Made by a program: the position numbers and the translations under genes. 43,669 bases of DNA from the NCBI GenBank assembly GCA_902522585.1, contig CABYWI010000005.1, forward strand, positions 1-43,669, in the 5' to 3' direction. Every line of letters starts with the position of its first letter. Positions within the stretch are counted from its first letter, which is position 1. Under the pieces are notes generated by a model. It worked only from the letters and a program-made list of their open reading frames with translations, was not told the DNA's origin and searched no databases. Origin of the DNA: an uncultured Alphaproteobacteria bacterium (GTDB lineage: Bacteria > Pseudomonadota > Alphaproteobacteria > HIMB59). Shown here one piece after another: positions 29,732-39,274 of this stretch.

Positions 29732-30763
29732 TTAATCTGCTAAAATATCTGCAACGGTAGTTGCATATAATTTTGTAGCATCACCCACATCTTTAAGAGT
29801 TTCCATGGAAGACAAATATTGTGCTGAGTAACCCATGTTAGGGAAAGCATCTACCAATCCAGGAATTGTTTTTTCCATTGCGGCTTTGTTTGGCGTTTTG
29901 TACAAAATATTTTCTATGGTCCAAGCACCAATATTTTCATCTAAAATATAGTTTATAAAAGCATGGGCAGCGTCCATATTTTTAGATCCTTTTAAAATAA
30001 CCATGGTATCAACCCATAGGTCTGAACCCTCGGAAGGTACAACAAATTTTACATCTGGGTTTTCCCATGTTGCATAATTACACCAACCATCCCAAGCATG
30101 GGCCATGACTGCCTCGCCTGAAACTAACTTTGAGTAAAACGTTGTATCATCATAAGATAATAAATTTTGCTTAGCTGAGATTAAAACATCTTTTACCATG
30201 TCGAGCTTTGCGGGATCTGTCTCATTAACAGAAAAACCTAATGAAAGCATTCCTGCAGATAATAGCCACCTATCAGTAGATAACATTGTTACTTTCCCAT
30301 GTAAATCTAGTGGTGGGTTTAAAAGATGATTCCAGCTAGTAGGTTCTTCTGAAACCAAATCAGATCTATAGCAAATACCTGTGGTGCCCCAAGCATAGGG
30401 TACTTGAAACTGATTTCCTAAATCAAAATCTAAATTCATAGACCACGAGTCAAGATTTTTCATGTTTGGTATTTTGCTATGATTGATAGTTGCAAGCAAT
30501 CCTAGCTCATTAAGCGCTTCAGCAAAAGGCGATGATACAAACAAGACATCATATCCAGCACCTTTGCTAGCTACTACCTTACCCATTATTTCTTCATTCG
30601 TAGCATGAAAAGACATTTCACCTTCGAAACCAGTTGAAGCAGCAAATGTGTCCATAATGTCTGGTGGTGAGTAGCCATCCCAGTTTGAAACAACTAAGTC
30701 TGATTTAGCTGTGCCCCATGCAAAAAATAAAAATGGCATAATTAAATATACTAATTTTCGCAT
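29732..30763 (-). CDS. potD: Polyamine ABC transporter substrate-binding protein
   Basis: Signal peptide; 'LVVSNWDGYSPPDIMDTFAASTGFEGEMSFHATNEEIMGKV'; 'AHAFINYILDENIGAWTIENILYKTPNKAA'. Confidence 0.92.
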   Translation of the reverse strand: MRKLVYLIMPFLFFAWGTAKSDLVVSNWDGYSPPDIMDTFAASTGFEGEMSFHATNEEIMGKVVASKGAGYDVLFVSSPFAEALNELGLLATINHSKIPNMKNLDSWSMNLDFDLGNQFQVPYAWGTTGICYRSDLVSEEPTSWNHLLNPPLDLHGKVTMLSTDRWLLSAGMLSLGFSVNETDPAKLDMVKDVLISAKQNLLSYDDTTFYSKLVSGEAVMAHAWDGWCNYATWENPDVKFVVPSEGSDLWVDTMVILKGSKNMDAAHAFINYILDENIGAWTIENILYKTPNKAAMEKTIPGLVDAFPNMGYSAQYLSSMETLKDVGDATKLYATTVADILAD

Positions 30764-30816
30764 TTATTCTTCCTCCTTACTTACTAAAATTTTGTTATAT
30801 TTATAATACATTATTT

Positions 30817-32106
30817 ATGAAATATCTTAATTATAACTTTGCAGAAAATGGAAATATATTTTGGGAAAATAAAGATAATCTATATCAAATTCCAAAAACT
30901 GAAATAGATGAATCGTATGATGTCGTAATAGTTGGAGGTGGAATTACAGGCTTATCTGCCGCTTATCATTTAAATAACGATAAAAAAATTCTCATTATTG
31001 ATAAACATAATATTGGCTATGGAGGTTCAAATAGGAATGGAGGTTTTTGTTGTTTAGGTGGCACAAAACTATCTTTTGAAGAAATCGATAGAAAATATGG
31101 ACGTTCAGACTTGGAATATTTTTTTAAAATACAAAAGTCTGCAATCGATTTAGTAGAGAACATACTTGGTAAAAACATCGAAAAGAATGAAAAAGGAGAA
31201 ATAACATATTATTACAATACGAAACAATTTAACAAAGATTTAAGAGAGCTTGATAAATATAAAAATTTATTAAATATAAATTATGAAAAATTGACTATTT
31301 CTTCTCTAAAACAAAATAGGCAGCTCATTTCTGGAGCTGTCGGAGCTATAAGATTGAATTATGGTTTTGGTGTAAATCCAAAAAATTTAGTTTGTAATTT
31401 GGTTAATAAGATAAACATAAGTGAAAATGTTAAATTTTTAGAAAATACTGAAGTAAAATATATTAAGAAAGAAAATAGCAATTTTGAAATTGAAATATCA
31501 AAAAGAAAAATTAAATCTAAAAAAATAATAATTGCAACTAATGGTTATTTAAATAATAAAAAAATATCAGGTAGAATTTATAAAAATATTATTCCAGCAC
31601 TCTCAAATATCTTGGTAACTGAGCCTATTGATAATAATTTATTTACTGATTGGAAGACAAATGTTCTGTGTACAGATAATAAAAAACTATTGCATTATTT
31701 TAGGCTTCTAGATGATAACCGTATTTTATTTGGAGGTAGAGGGGGTCATTCCTATAAAAATACAACTACATATAAAATAATTTTAGAAAATGACTTTAAA
31801 TTAATGTTTCCAGAATTTAGTGAAATTAAATTTGAGTATTTTTGGAGAGGTTTAGTAGGGGTTACTTTCGATAAAATAGCTCATATTGGAATGAATGATA
31901 ACAAGTACTATGCATATGGTTATAACGGAAATGGGGTAAGTCTTTCAACTTTCTTTGGTAAACTTATAGCAGAAATAATTGATGAAAAAATAACACTAGA
32001 TGAATTACCTAAATGTGTTACTTCATTTCCAAAATCAATGAATTTTCCGATTTTAAAAAGGTTTTATTTGTTTTTGGCCTATCAGTTTTATGGACTAAAA
32101 GGCTAG
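30817..32106 (+). CDS. FAD-dependent oxidoreductase (DAO family, gamma-glutamylputrescine oxidase-like)
   Basis: 'YDVVIVGGGITGLSAAYHL', 'GGSNRNGGFCCLGG', 'YYAYGYNGNGVSLSTFFGKLIAE'. Confidence 0.9.
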   Translation: MKYLNYNFAENGNIFWENKDNLYQIPKTEIDESYDVVIVGGGITGLSAAYHLNNDKKILIIDKHNIGYGGSNRNGGFCCLGGTKLSFEEIDRKYGRSDLEYFFKIQKSAIDLVENILGKNIEKNEKGEITYYYNTKQFNKDLRELDKYKNLLNINYEKLTISSLKQNRQLISGAVGAIRLNYGFGVNPKNLVCNLVNKINISENVKFLENTEVKYIKKENSNFEIEISKRKIKSKKIIIATNGYLNNKKISGRIYKNIIPALSNILVTEPIDNNLFTDWKTNVLCTDNKKLLHYFRLLDDNRILFGGRGGHSYKNTTTYKIILENDFKLMFPEFSEIKFEYFWRGLVGVTFDKIAHIGMNDNKYYAYGYNGNGVSLSTFFGKLIAEIIDEKITLDELPKCVTSFPKSMNFPILKRFYLFLAYQFYGLKG

Positions 32107-32157
32107 ATTTATTCAACTTGAATTTTAATATTTGGCTTGTTATCTTTTCGGGAGAAT

Positions 32158-33507
32158 ATGATGATTAATACAGAAAGTGTCTTACATGGTTTTACTGATC
32201 TAAAAAATTTAGATCATCTTGGTCCGATTGTTTTGAATCAAGCAAAAGGAATTTATGTATATGACCAAAATGGAAAAAAATACTTAGATGCTAACTCAGG
32301 GTTATGGAATTCAGTTGTAGGTTTCGACCATCCGAGGATGATAGAGGCTGCAAAAAAACAATATGAAAAATTCTCAGGCTACCACTCTTTTTTTGGAAGA
32401 ATCGCTGAGCCTGCTGTTGATCTTGCAGATAAATTAATTGAAATTTCTCCGTTTAATAAAGGTAAGGTATTTTTTACAAATTCAGGCTCTGAGGCAAACG
32501 ATACAACTGTAAAGTTACTTTGGTTTATCAACCGAAAGAAGGGCTTACCGAATAAAAGAAAAATTATTACTAGAATTAACTCTTATCATGGTGTCACTGC
32601 TGTTTCAGCTTCCATGACAGGCAAACCTTATAATAGTGAATTTGGCTTGCCTTTGGATGGTTTTATTCACGCAGCATGTCCTCATTATTGGAAAAACGGC
32701 CACGCAGGAGAGAACGAAGAATCGTTTACTAAAAGAATGGGTGAAGATTTAGAGAATATTATTCTTAGAGAAGGTGCTGATACTATAGCAGGATTTTTTG
32801 CTGAACCCGTTATGGGTGCAGGAGGAGTGATACCTCCTTCAAAAGGTTACTTTGAAGTAATTCAAAAAATTTTAAAAAAATATGATATTCCATTAATCGC
32901 AGATGAGGTTATTTGTGGATTTGGAAGAACGGGTAATCTTTGGGGTTCACAAACATATAATATCAAACCAGATATTCTGATTGCATCTAAATGTATCACA
33001 TCAGGCTTTTTTCCTTTAGGTGCTGTAATTTTGGGTGATCGTATTTCAAATGATTTAATGGAAGCATCTTACAAAGCTGAGGAATTTCCTCATGGTTTTA
33101 CAGCTGGTGGTCATCCAGTTGGTTGTGCTTTGGCCTTAGAAGCAATTGATATAATCATTAATGAAAAAATGATTGAAAACGTTCAAAGATTAGAGCCAAT
33201 ATTTATGGGTAGATTAAAGAAATTTGAAGAATTTGAGTTTATTGGTGAGGCTAGAGGTATTGGTCTTATGGGTGCTTTAGAAATGGTTCATGATAAAAAA
33301 ACCAAAACACCTTTTGATGGATCTGTTTCCATTGGAGAACGAGTGGCTAATCAATGCATTGAAAACGGATTAATTTGTAGACCTTTAGGGCCATCAATTG
33401 TTCTTTGTCCTCCTTTTATCACAACAGATGATGAAATGGGAATAATTTTTGAAACTTTAGATAAAACTCTAAAGAAAGTTTTTAGTGAAGTTAAATCTCT
33501 AGGATAA
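32158..33507 (+). CDS. Class-III aminotransferase (putrescine/omega-amino acid aminotransferase-like)
   Basis: 'VFFTNSGSEANDTTVKL', 'SYHGVTAVSASMTG', 'PLIADEVICGFGRTGNLWGSQTYNIKPDILIASKCITSGFFPLGAVI'. ATG at 32158 follows GGGAG; the track starts at 32137. Confidence 0.93.
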   Translation: MMINTESVLHGFTDLKNLDHLGPIVLNQAKGIYVYDQNGKKYLDANSGLWNSVVGFDHPRMIEAAKKQYEKFSGYHSFFGRIAEPAVDLADKLIEISPFNKGKVFFTNSGSEANDTTVKLLWFINRKKGLPNKRKIITRINSYHGVTAVSASMTGKPYNSEFGLPLDGFIHAACPHYWKNGHAGENEESFTKRMGEDLENIILREGADTIAGFFAEPVMGAGGVIPPSKGYFEVIQKILKKYDIPLIADEVICGFGRTGNLWGSQTYNIKPDILIASKCITSGFFPLGAVILGDRISNDLMEASYKAEEFPHGFTAGGHPVGCALALEAIDIIINEKMIENVQRLEPIFMGRLKKFEEFEFIGEARGIGLMGALEMVHDKKTKTPFDGSVSIGERVANQCIENGLICRPLGPSIVLCPPFITTDDEMGIIFETLDKTLKKVFSEVKSLG

Positions 33508-34462
33508 CCGAACCGGTCGTTTTTCTATTTTCAATATCTGTATGTGCTTGAGCAACATTATCAAGTGGATACTTGGTAATTTGGTCTAATTTAATTTTTT
33601 CACTGCTTATTAATTCAAATAATTCTGCACTAGCATTTTCTAACCAATTTCGATTAGCATAAAAATGGAACAGAATTGGGCGGGTCAAGTGAAAAGAACC
33701 AAAAGCTAAATCTGTCATTTGTAAATCTGTATAAGCACCGGAAGACTGGCCAAAGCTTACAATTGTTCCATGACGTTTAAGGGCTTTAAAAGAATTAAAC
33801 ATAGTATCTTTACCGACGCTATCGTAGACAACGTCAACTCCTAATTGATTTGTTAAATCTTGAATTTTTTCTAAAAAATCTTCATTCGAATAATTAATTG
33901 TCTCCTCATAGCCATGTTGCTTTGCTAAATTACATTTATCATCACTTCCTGCAGTTCCAATTGCTTTTGCACCTAAAACTCTCATCCATTGACCTGCAAT
34001 TAATCCAACACCCCCGGCAGCAGCATGAAATAAAACTGTATGATGATTCTTCACTTCAAAACTATCTTTTAATAGGTATCGAACAGTCAAGCCTTTTAAC
34101 ATAGCAGCCGCGGCTTGATCACAAGAAATAGCATCAGGTATTCTCACTACTAAATTCGCATCTAAAATACGGTGTGTGGCATATGCATTATTGGCCTGTG
34201 CATATGCTACTCGATCTCCAACACGTAAATTTACAACATCATCACCAACCGCTTCAATAATTCCTGCGCCCTCAGAACCTAAAACTAAGTTGTTTTCTTG
34301 GGGCCATGGGTATAGACCTTTTCTAAAATATATATCAATAAAATTTACCCCAATTGAATGATTTTTAATCAAAACTTGATTGGGCAAGATTTCTGAAAGT
34401 TCAAATTCTTTTTTTTGAAGGACGCTAATTCCACCAGGTTGAGTTGCTATGATTGAATACAT
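33491..34462 (-). CDS. qor: NADPH:quinone reductase / zinc-type alcohol dehydrogenase-like
   Basis: 'LGSEGAGIIEAVGDDVVNLRVGDRVAYA', 'VLFHAAAGGVGLIAGQWMRVLGAKAIGTAGSDDK'. Confidence 0.94.
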   Translation of the reverse strand: MYSIIATQPGGISVLQKKEFELSEILPNQVLIKNHSIGVNFIDIYFRKGLYPWPQENNLVLGSEGAGIIEAVGDDVVNLRVGDRVAYAQANNAYATHRILDANLVVRIPDAISCDQAAAAMLKGLTVRYLLKDSFEVKNHHTVLFHAAAGGVGLIAGQWMRVLGAKAIGTAGSDDKCNLAKQHGYEETINYSNEDFLEKIQDLTNQLGVDVVYDSVGKDTMFNSFKALKRHGTIVSFGQSSGAYTDLQMTDLAFGSFHLTRPILFHFYANRNWLENASAELFELISSEKIKLDQITKYPLDNVAQAHTDIENRKTTGSVILEI

Positions 34463-34569
34463 GTCGATAACTACGAAAGCTTATAGGAATAGATCCCCCT
34501 TGAAAAATTTTTTTTCTATACCAAATAAATTATACAGAGAGTCGCCTAATGGGACTTTCTAAAATTAAC

Positions 34570-34613
34570 GCAGGTTTATAACTGCACAAAATTAACGCTT
34601 AAGGAGGTTAATT
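34570..34613 (+). promoter_or_regulatory. Candidate structured 5' leader (RNA thermometer-like) of hsp20
   Basis: GCA-g-GTT-TAT-AAC-TGC hairpin (34570-34585), then AATTAAC-GCTTAAGGAG-GTTAATT (34590-34613) enclosing the Shine-Dalgarno AAGGAGG and abutting the ATG at 34614. Confidence 0.45.
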
Positions 34614-35063
34614 ATGACTACATTTGACTTATCTCCGTTATGGAGATCATCAGTTGGATTTGATGAGTTTGATAGACTCTTCGACTCCGTATTTTCAACT
34701 AACAACAAAGGTGCATCGTACCCACCATACAACATCGTTAAACACGATAAAAATATTTATCAAATTAAAATGGCTATTGCTGGTTTTGATCAAAATCAAA
34801 TTAACATTTCTCAGGAGGGAAACCTTCTAACCGTCAAAGGAGAAATGGGCAATGAAAAGGATGAAGATAATACAGAATATCTTTATCGAGGTATTGCTAA
34901 TCGTAACTTTGAGAGAAAATTTGAATTAGCTGATACTGTAAAAGTAATCAATGCTGATTTAAAAAATGGGCTCTTAAGTATTGATCTGGAAAGAGAAATT
35001 CCTGAGCATCAAAAGCCAAGACAAATTAAAATTAACGCAGACTCTAAATTATTGTCTGCTTAA
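34614..35063 (+). CDS. Small heat shock protein, Hsp20/alpha-crystallin family
   Basis: 'YPPYNIVKHDKNIYQIKMAIAGFDQNQINISQEGNLLTVKGE', 'YLYRGIANRNFERKFELAD', 'NGLLSIDLERE'. Confidence 0.95.
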   Translation: MTTFDLSPLWRSSVGFDEFDRLFDSVFSTNNKGASYPPYNIVKHDKNIYQIKMAIAGFDQNQINISQEGNLLTVKGEMGNEKDEDNTEYLYRGIANRNFERKFELADTVKVINADLKNGLLSIDLEREIPEHQKPRQIKINADSKLLSA

Positions 35064-35072
35064 ATAAAAGAG

Positions 35073-35096
35073 GAGGGCTGCTAGTATGCAGCCCTC
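35073..35096 (-). terminator. Intrinsic terminator-like hairpin between convergent hsp20 and sodB
   Basis: GAGGGCTGC-tagtat-GCAGCCCTC, 9-bp perfect stem; on the minus strand it is followed by CTCTTTTATTT. Confidence 0.7.
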
Positions 35097-35103
35097 ACTT
35101 CAA

Positions 35104-35697
35104 CTAATCTAATTGAGAAGCAACAAATTCCCAATTCACTAAGCTATCTAGAAAAGCTTTTAAATAATCAGGACGTTTATTTCTATAATCAATATAATAA
35201 GAGTGCTCCCAAACATCACAGCCCAAAATTGGCTTCATTCCATCAACAAGTGGATTAGATGCATTTGGAGACTTAGTAACTACTAATTTTCCATTATCAA
35301 TCGCAAGCCAAGCCCAGCCTGAACCAAATTGTGTTGTTCCAGCTTGAATGAAAGCTTCTTTAAATTGCTCTACACTTCCAAAATCACTGTTTAACCTTCC
35401 CTCTAATTCAGATGGAATGGATCCACCTCCATTGGGCTTCATGCACTGCCAAAACAAAATATGATTCCAATGTTGACCTGCATTATTGAAAATGCCTGCC
35501 ATCGAAGCATCTTTAGAGGCCTTTACTACAATATCTTCTAATGAGGAACTTTGAAGCTCGTGGTCTTTTAATAGGTTATTTAAGTTAGTTACATACGTTT
35601 GATGATGCTTGCCATGATGAAAATCAAGCGTCTCTGCCGACATATAAGGGGCCAAGGCATCATTTGCATAAGGTAAACTAGGTAATTCAAATGACAT
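35104..35697 (-). CDS. sodB: Superoxide dismutase (Fe/Mn)
   Basis: 'FELPSLPYANDALAPYMSAETLDFHHGKHHQTYVTNLN', 'GSGWAWLAID', 'DVWEHSYYIDYRNKRPDYLKAF'. Confidence 0.97.
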   Translation of the reverse strand: MSFELPSLPYANDALAPYMSAETLDFHHGKHHQTYVTNLNNLLKDHELQSSSLEDIVVKASKDASMAGIFNNAGQHWNHILFWQCMKPNGGGSIPSELEGRLNSDFGSVEQFKEAFIQAGTTQFGSGWAWLAIDNGKLVVTKSPNASNPLVDGMKPILGCDVWEHSYYIDYRNKRPDYLKAFLDSLVNWEFVASQLD

Positions 35698-35786
35698 ATT
35701 TATTTCCTTTAATTAAAATTCTTAATGCGTATTTTCTATATTATTGTGCCTATTTTGACAACTATAAGGCAAAAGAGTAAATAACA

Positions 35787-36572
35787 ATGGCTAAAATTCT
35801 GAGCATTCAATCAACAGTTTTAAACGATTTAGTTGGAAATCAAGCTGCTCGATCAATTCTAAAGCCTCTGAAACATAACCTAATTGAAGTTCCAACTATT
35901 ATTCTTACATCACATAAAGGTCAAAAATCATCCCTTCAAATTCATTCAAATGAGTTAAATATTTCGAAAATTTTTAATAACGTTCGTTTCACTTATGGTA
36001 TCAAAAAAAGTGATTTGACAATTATTGGTTATTTACCATCAAAAAACTCCACAAAACATATTTCTCACATTATGAAAACTCAAAGAAATATTTTACTTGA
36101 TCCAGTCATTGGCGATATTGGTGTTGGAATGTATGTAAATTCTGACATAGCTAAATATTTTCAAAGCATATTTACAAAAACAAAATATCTATCTGCTAAT
36201 TTTTTTGAATGGAGTTTTCTAAATAAAAAAGATATCAGTCAATATCCATTTTTAGAGGTAGTTAATGATTTAAAAAAATTCTCTTCTGAAAATAATTCTA
36301 TTGTTTTAATAAGAAGTATTCCAAAAAAAAATAAATTAATCAATTTATTAGCTAGCCCAAAGGGGGCTTGGAGTATCAAAACTCCTGAAATTAAGTTTAA
36401 GACTCGCTATCATGGAGCAGGTGATCTGAGCACAGCATTATTTGCTCATTATTTGACTCAAAAAATATCAGAGAAAAAAATATTAGAGAGTTTGACAAAC
36501 GATATTTTTCAAATCATTTCAAAAAAAAGGAAAAAAAATAAATTTAAATCTACGAGCTTAAGTAGTCTTTGA
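35787..36572 (+). CDS. Divergent pyridoxal/pyridoxamine kinase-like protein (PdxY family)
   Basis: 'ILSIQSTVLNDLVGNQAARSILKPL', 'LLDPVIGDIGVGMYVN', 'TRYHGAGDLSTALFAHYL' match the PdxY layout. Confidence 0.75.
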   Translation: MAKILSIQSTVLNDLVGNQAARSILKPLKHNLIEVPTIILTSHKGQKSSLQIHSNELNISKIFNNVRFTYGIKKSDLTIIGYLPSKNSTKHISHIMKTQRNILLDPVIGDIGVGMYVNSDIAKYFQSIFTKTKYLSANFFEWSFLNKKDISQYPFLEVVNDLKKFSSENNSIVLIRSIPKKNKLINLLASPKGAWSIKTPEIKFKTRYHGAGDLSTALFAHYLTQKISEKKILESLTNDIFQIISKKRKKNKFKSTSLSSL

Positions 36573-37581
36573 TCAAAAGTTCTGCGATTTGAACAGTATT
36601 AAGCGCAGCACCCTTGCGCAGATTGTCAGAAACACACCAGAAATTCAATCCATTAGGTATGGTAGGATCTCGGCGAATACGGCTGACATAAACTGGGTCC
36701 AGGCCTGCCGACTCCACCGGAGTTACGTATCCTTCATCGGCTCGGTAATCAATCATTTTTAGCCCAGGAGCTGATTTAAAGATTTCTCTTACTTGATCTT
36801 CTTCGTAAGTTTTTTCAAATTCAAGATTAACTGCCAAAGAGTGAGAAACAAATACTGGTACTCGAACACAAGTAGCTGTTAACTCAATGCTTTCATCAAG
36901 TATTTTTTTTGTTTCATTGTACATCTTCCACTCTTCTTTAGTTTGTCCATCTTCTAGAAAAACATCAATATGAGGAATTACATTAAAAGCAATCTGTTTG
37001 GTAAACTTTTCTTTTGTAACAGCCTCATTGGCGTAGATTGATTTAGTTTGATTAAATAATTCATCTGCAGCTTCTTTTCCAGCACCTGAAACAGACTGAT
37101 AAGTTGATACTACAATTCTTTTAACATTGAACTGTTCATGGAGTGGCTTGACAGCAACTAGCATTCCCATTGTTGAGCAATTAGGATTGGAGATAATATT
37201 TTTATTTCTAAAATTTTTAAGAGCCTCAGGATTTACCTCTGCAATAACTAAAGGTACATCTGGGTCTGTTCTAAAATGCGATGTGTTATCAATAACGATA
37301 CAACCTTTTTTTGCAGCCTTTGGAGCAAACTCACTTGAAATTTTTGCACCTGGTGAAAAGATTGCTATATCAGTATCCGAGAAATCATATTCAGCTAAAT
37401 CTCCAACAATGATGGATTTATTTTCCCCAAAATCAATTGTGCTTCCTTTTGATCGAGAGGAAGCCAATGCCACCAAATCAGAATATTGGATTTCTTTTTC
37501 ATCAATAATATCTAAAACTTCTCGTCCAACGTTTCCGGTTGCACCGACGACGGCTATTTTTGGTTTTTTTAGGGATGCCAA
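36550..37581 (-). CDS. asd: Aspartate-semialdehyde dehydrogenase
   Basis: 'IAVVGATGNVGREVLDIIDE', 'NPNCSTMGMLVAVKPLHE', 'STYQSVSGAGKEAADEL'. Confidence 0.97.
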   Translation of the reverse strand: MASLKKPKIAVVGATGNVGREVLDIIDEKEIQYSDLVALASSRSKGSTIDFGENKSIIVGDLAEYDFSDTDIAIFSPGAKISSEFAPKAAKKGCIVIDNTSHFRTDPDVPLVIAEVNPEALKNFRNKNIISNPNCSTMGMLVAVKPLHEQFNVKRIVVSTYQSVSGAGKEAADELFNQTKSIYANEAVTKEKFTKQIAFNVIPHIDVFLEDGQTKEEWKMYNETKKILDESIELTATCVRVPVFVSHSLAVNLEFEKTYEEDQVREIFKSAPGLKMIDYRADEGYVTPVESAGLDPVYVSRIRRDPTIPNGLNFWCVSDNLRKGAALNTVQIAELLIKDYLSS

Positions 37582-37582
37582 C

Positions 37583-38665
37583 TTAAATTCTTTCGATAAT
37601 TAGATCGCCCATCTTAGAGCATGAAACTAGAGTTTGATTTTCACTTGTATAAATATCTCCGGTTCTGAAACCTTCAGATAAAACTTTTTGAACAGCACTT
37701 TCAACTTTGTCAGAAAGTTCTGACTGGTTTAAGTTGTATTTTAACATCATAGATAAACTTAAAATCGTAGCAATCGGGTTAGCCTTATCTTGTCCTGCAA
37801 TATCAGGAGCACTTCCATGAACAGGTTCAAATAAACCATGTCTTTTTCCATTATTTTCTGCCCCTAAGGAGGCTGAGGGAAGCATGCCGAGAGATCCAGT
37901 AAGCATCGCAGCACAATCACTCAATAAATCTCCAAATAAATTATCTGTAACAATTACATCAAACTGTTTAGGGTTACGCACGAGTTGCATCGCACAGTTA
38001 TCAGCTAACATATTCTCAAGCTGAACATCAGAAAAATCTTGATGAGTATCTTTGACTACCTGTCTCCAGAGCACGCCTGTTTCCATCACATTTGCTTTTT
38101 CAACAGAAGTAACTTTGTTATTTCTTTTTCTCGCCAAATCAAAAGCAACGCGAGCAATACGATCAATTTCATAATCATAATAAACTTGCGTATCAACAGC
38201 TTTTTTGCCTTCAGCAGTATCTTCAATGCCACGAGGCTGTCCAAAATAAACCCCACCCGTCAGTTCACGGACAATCATAATATCAAGATTACTTACTACC
38301 TCATCTTTTAATGTAGATGCAGATGCCAACGCTTCAAAAACAAGTGCCGGTCGAAGATTAGCAAATAATTCTAATTCTTTTCTTAATCCTAACAGTCCTG
38401 CTTCAGGTCTTTTGGAACGCTCAACATCATCCCATTTGGAGCCGCCAACAGCGCCAAGTAAAATTGCATCTGATTGTTTAGCTTTTTCTAAAACTTCTGA
38501 AGTTAAAGGTTCGCCATTTGCATCATAAGATGCGCCACCCACTAACTCTTTTTCATAGGTTGCATCTAAACCTAAATCATTCAGTTTATCTATTACTCGA
38601 ATAGTTTGATCTGCTACTTCAACACCAATGCCGTCACCAGGAAGGACTAAAATTTTAGAACTCAT
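37583..38665 (-). CDS. leuB: 3-isopropylmalate dehydrogenase
   Basis: 'ILVLPGDGIGVEV', 'ELTGGVYFGQPRG', 'DNLFGDLLSDCAAMLTGSLGMLPSASLG', 'LFEPVHGSAPDIAGQDKANPIA'. Confidence 0.98.
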   Translation of the reverse strand: MSSKILVLPGDGIGVEVADQTIRVIDKLNDLGLDATYEKELVGGASYDANGEPLTSEVLEKAKQSDAILLGAVGGSKWDDVERSKRPEAGLLGLRKELELFANLRPALVFEALASASTLKDEVVSNLDIMIVRELTGGVYFGQPRGIEDTAEGKKAVDTQVYYDYEIDRIARVAFDLARKRNNKVTSVEKANVMETGVLWRQVVKDTHQDFSDVQLENMLADNCAMQLVRNPKQFDVIVTDNLFGDLLSDCAAMLTGSLGMLPSASLGAENNGKRHGLFEPVHGSAPDIAGQDKANPIATILSLSMMLKYNLNQSELSDKVESAVQKVLSEGFRTGDIYTSENQTLVSCSKMGDLIIERI

Positions 38666-39274
38666 TTATAGATCTCCAAATAGCCAGGGCTTTTGGTTTT
38701 TTTTGTCAGTCTCATAAGTAGCAATATCTTCTTTGTAGCCAAGCGTAATACCGATGTCGTCTAACCCTTGTAAAAGTCTTTCTTTACGATGATCCTCTAT
38801 CTCAAAATTAAAAGAGTGGTTTCCAACCTGAATGGATTGATTAGGCAAATCAATATTAAATTCTAATTGGCTTCCAGCTGCACTCATAAGTCGATCTAAT
38901 TCTTCGGCTTTAACGACTATGGGCAAAATTCCATTTTGAAAACAATTATTATAAAAAATATCAGCAAAACTTGTTGAAATTACGCAACGAATACCGAAGT
39001 CTTTTAAAGACCAAGGTGCATGCTCTCTACTTGATCCACAACCAAAGTTATCACCTGCTAATAAAATTTTAGATTTATCATAAGGTTTAGTATTTAGAAC
39101 AAAATCCTCAATTAATTTTCCCTCAGTGTCATATCTCATTTCATAAAAAAGACTAACACCTAGGCCTGTTCTTTTTATCGTCTTTAAAAACTGTTTTGGA
39201 ATAATCATATCAGTATCGATATTTACTATTGGAAGTGGGGCGGCGATACCTTGAAGTGTTGTAAATTTATCCAT
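38666..39274 (-). CDS. leuD: 3-isopropylmalate dehydratase small subunit
   Basis: '[22 protein letters not shown]', '[27 protein letters not shown]'. Confidence 0.98.
   Translation of the reverse strand: MDKFTTLQGIAAPLPIVNIDTDMIIPKQFLKTIKRTGLGVSLFYEMRYDTEGKLIEDFVLNTKPYDKSKILLAGDNFGCGSSREHAPWSLKDFGIRCVISTSFADIFYNNCFQNGILPIVVKAEELDRLMSAAGSQLEFNIDLPNQSIQVGNHSFNFEIEDHRKERLLQGLDDIGITLGYKEDIATYETDKKNQKPWLFGDL

Noticed and set aside
33491-33507. Regulatory antisense overlap of aminotransferase and qor 3' ends
   Set aside because: Similar short tail-to-tail overlaps occur at acnA/sucB and pdxY-like/asd; best explained by genome compaction.
37127-37603. 158-aa ORF antisense to asd and the start of leuB
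   Set aside because: Fully overlaps well-supported genes on the other strand; composition is a codon shadow of Asd.
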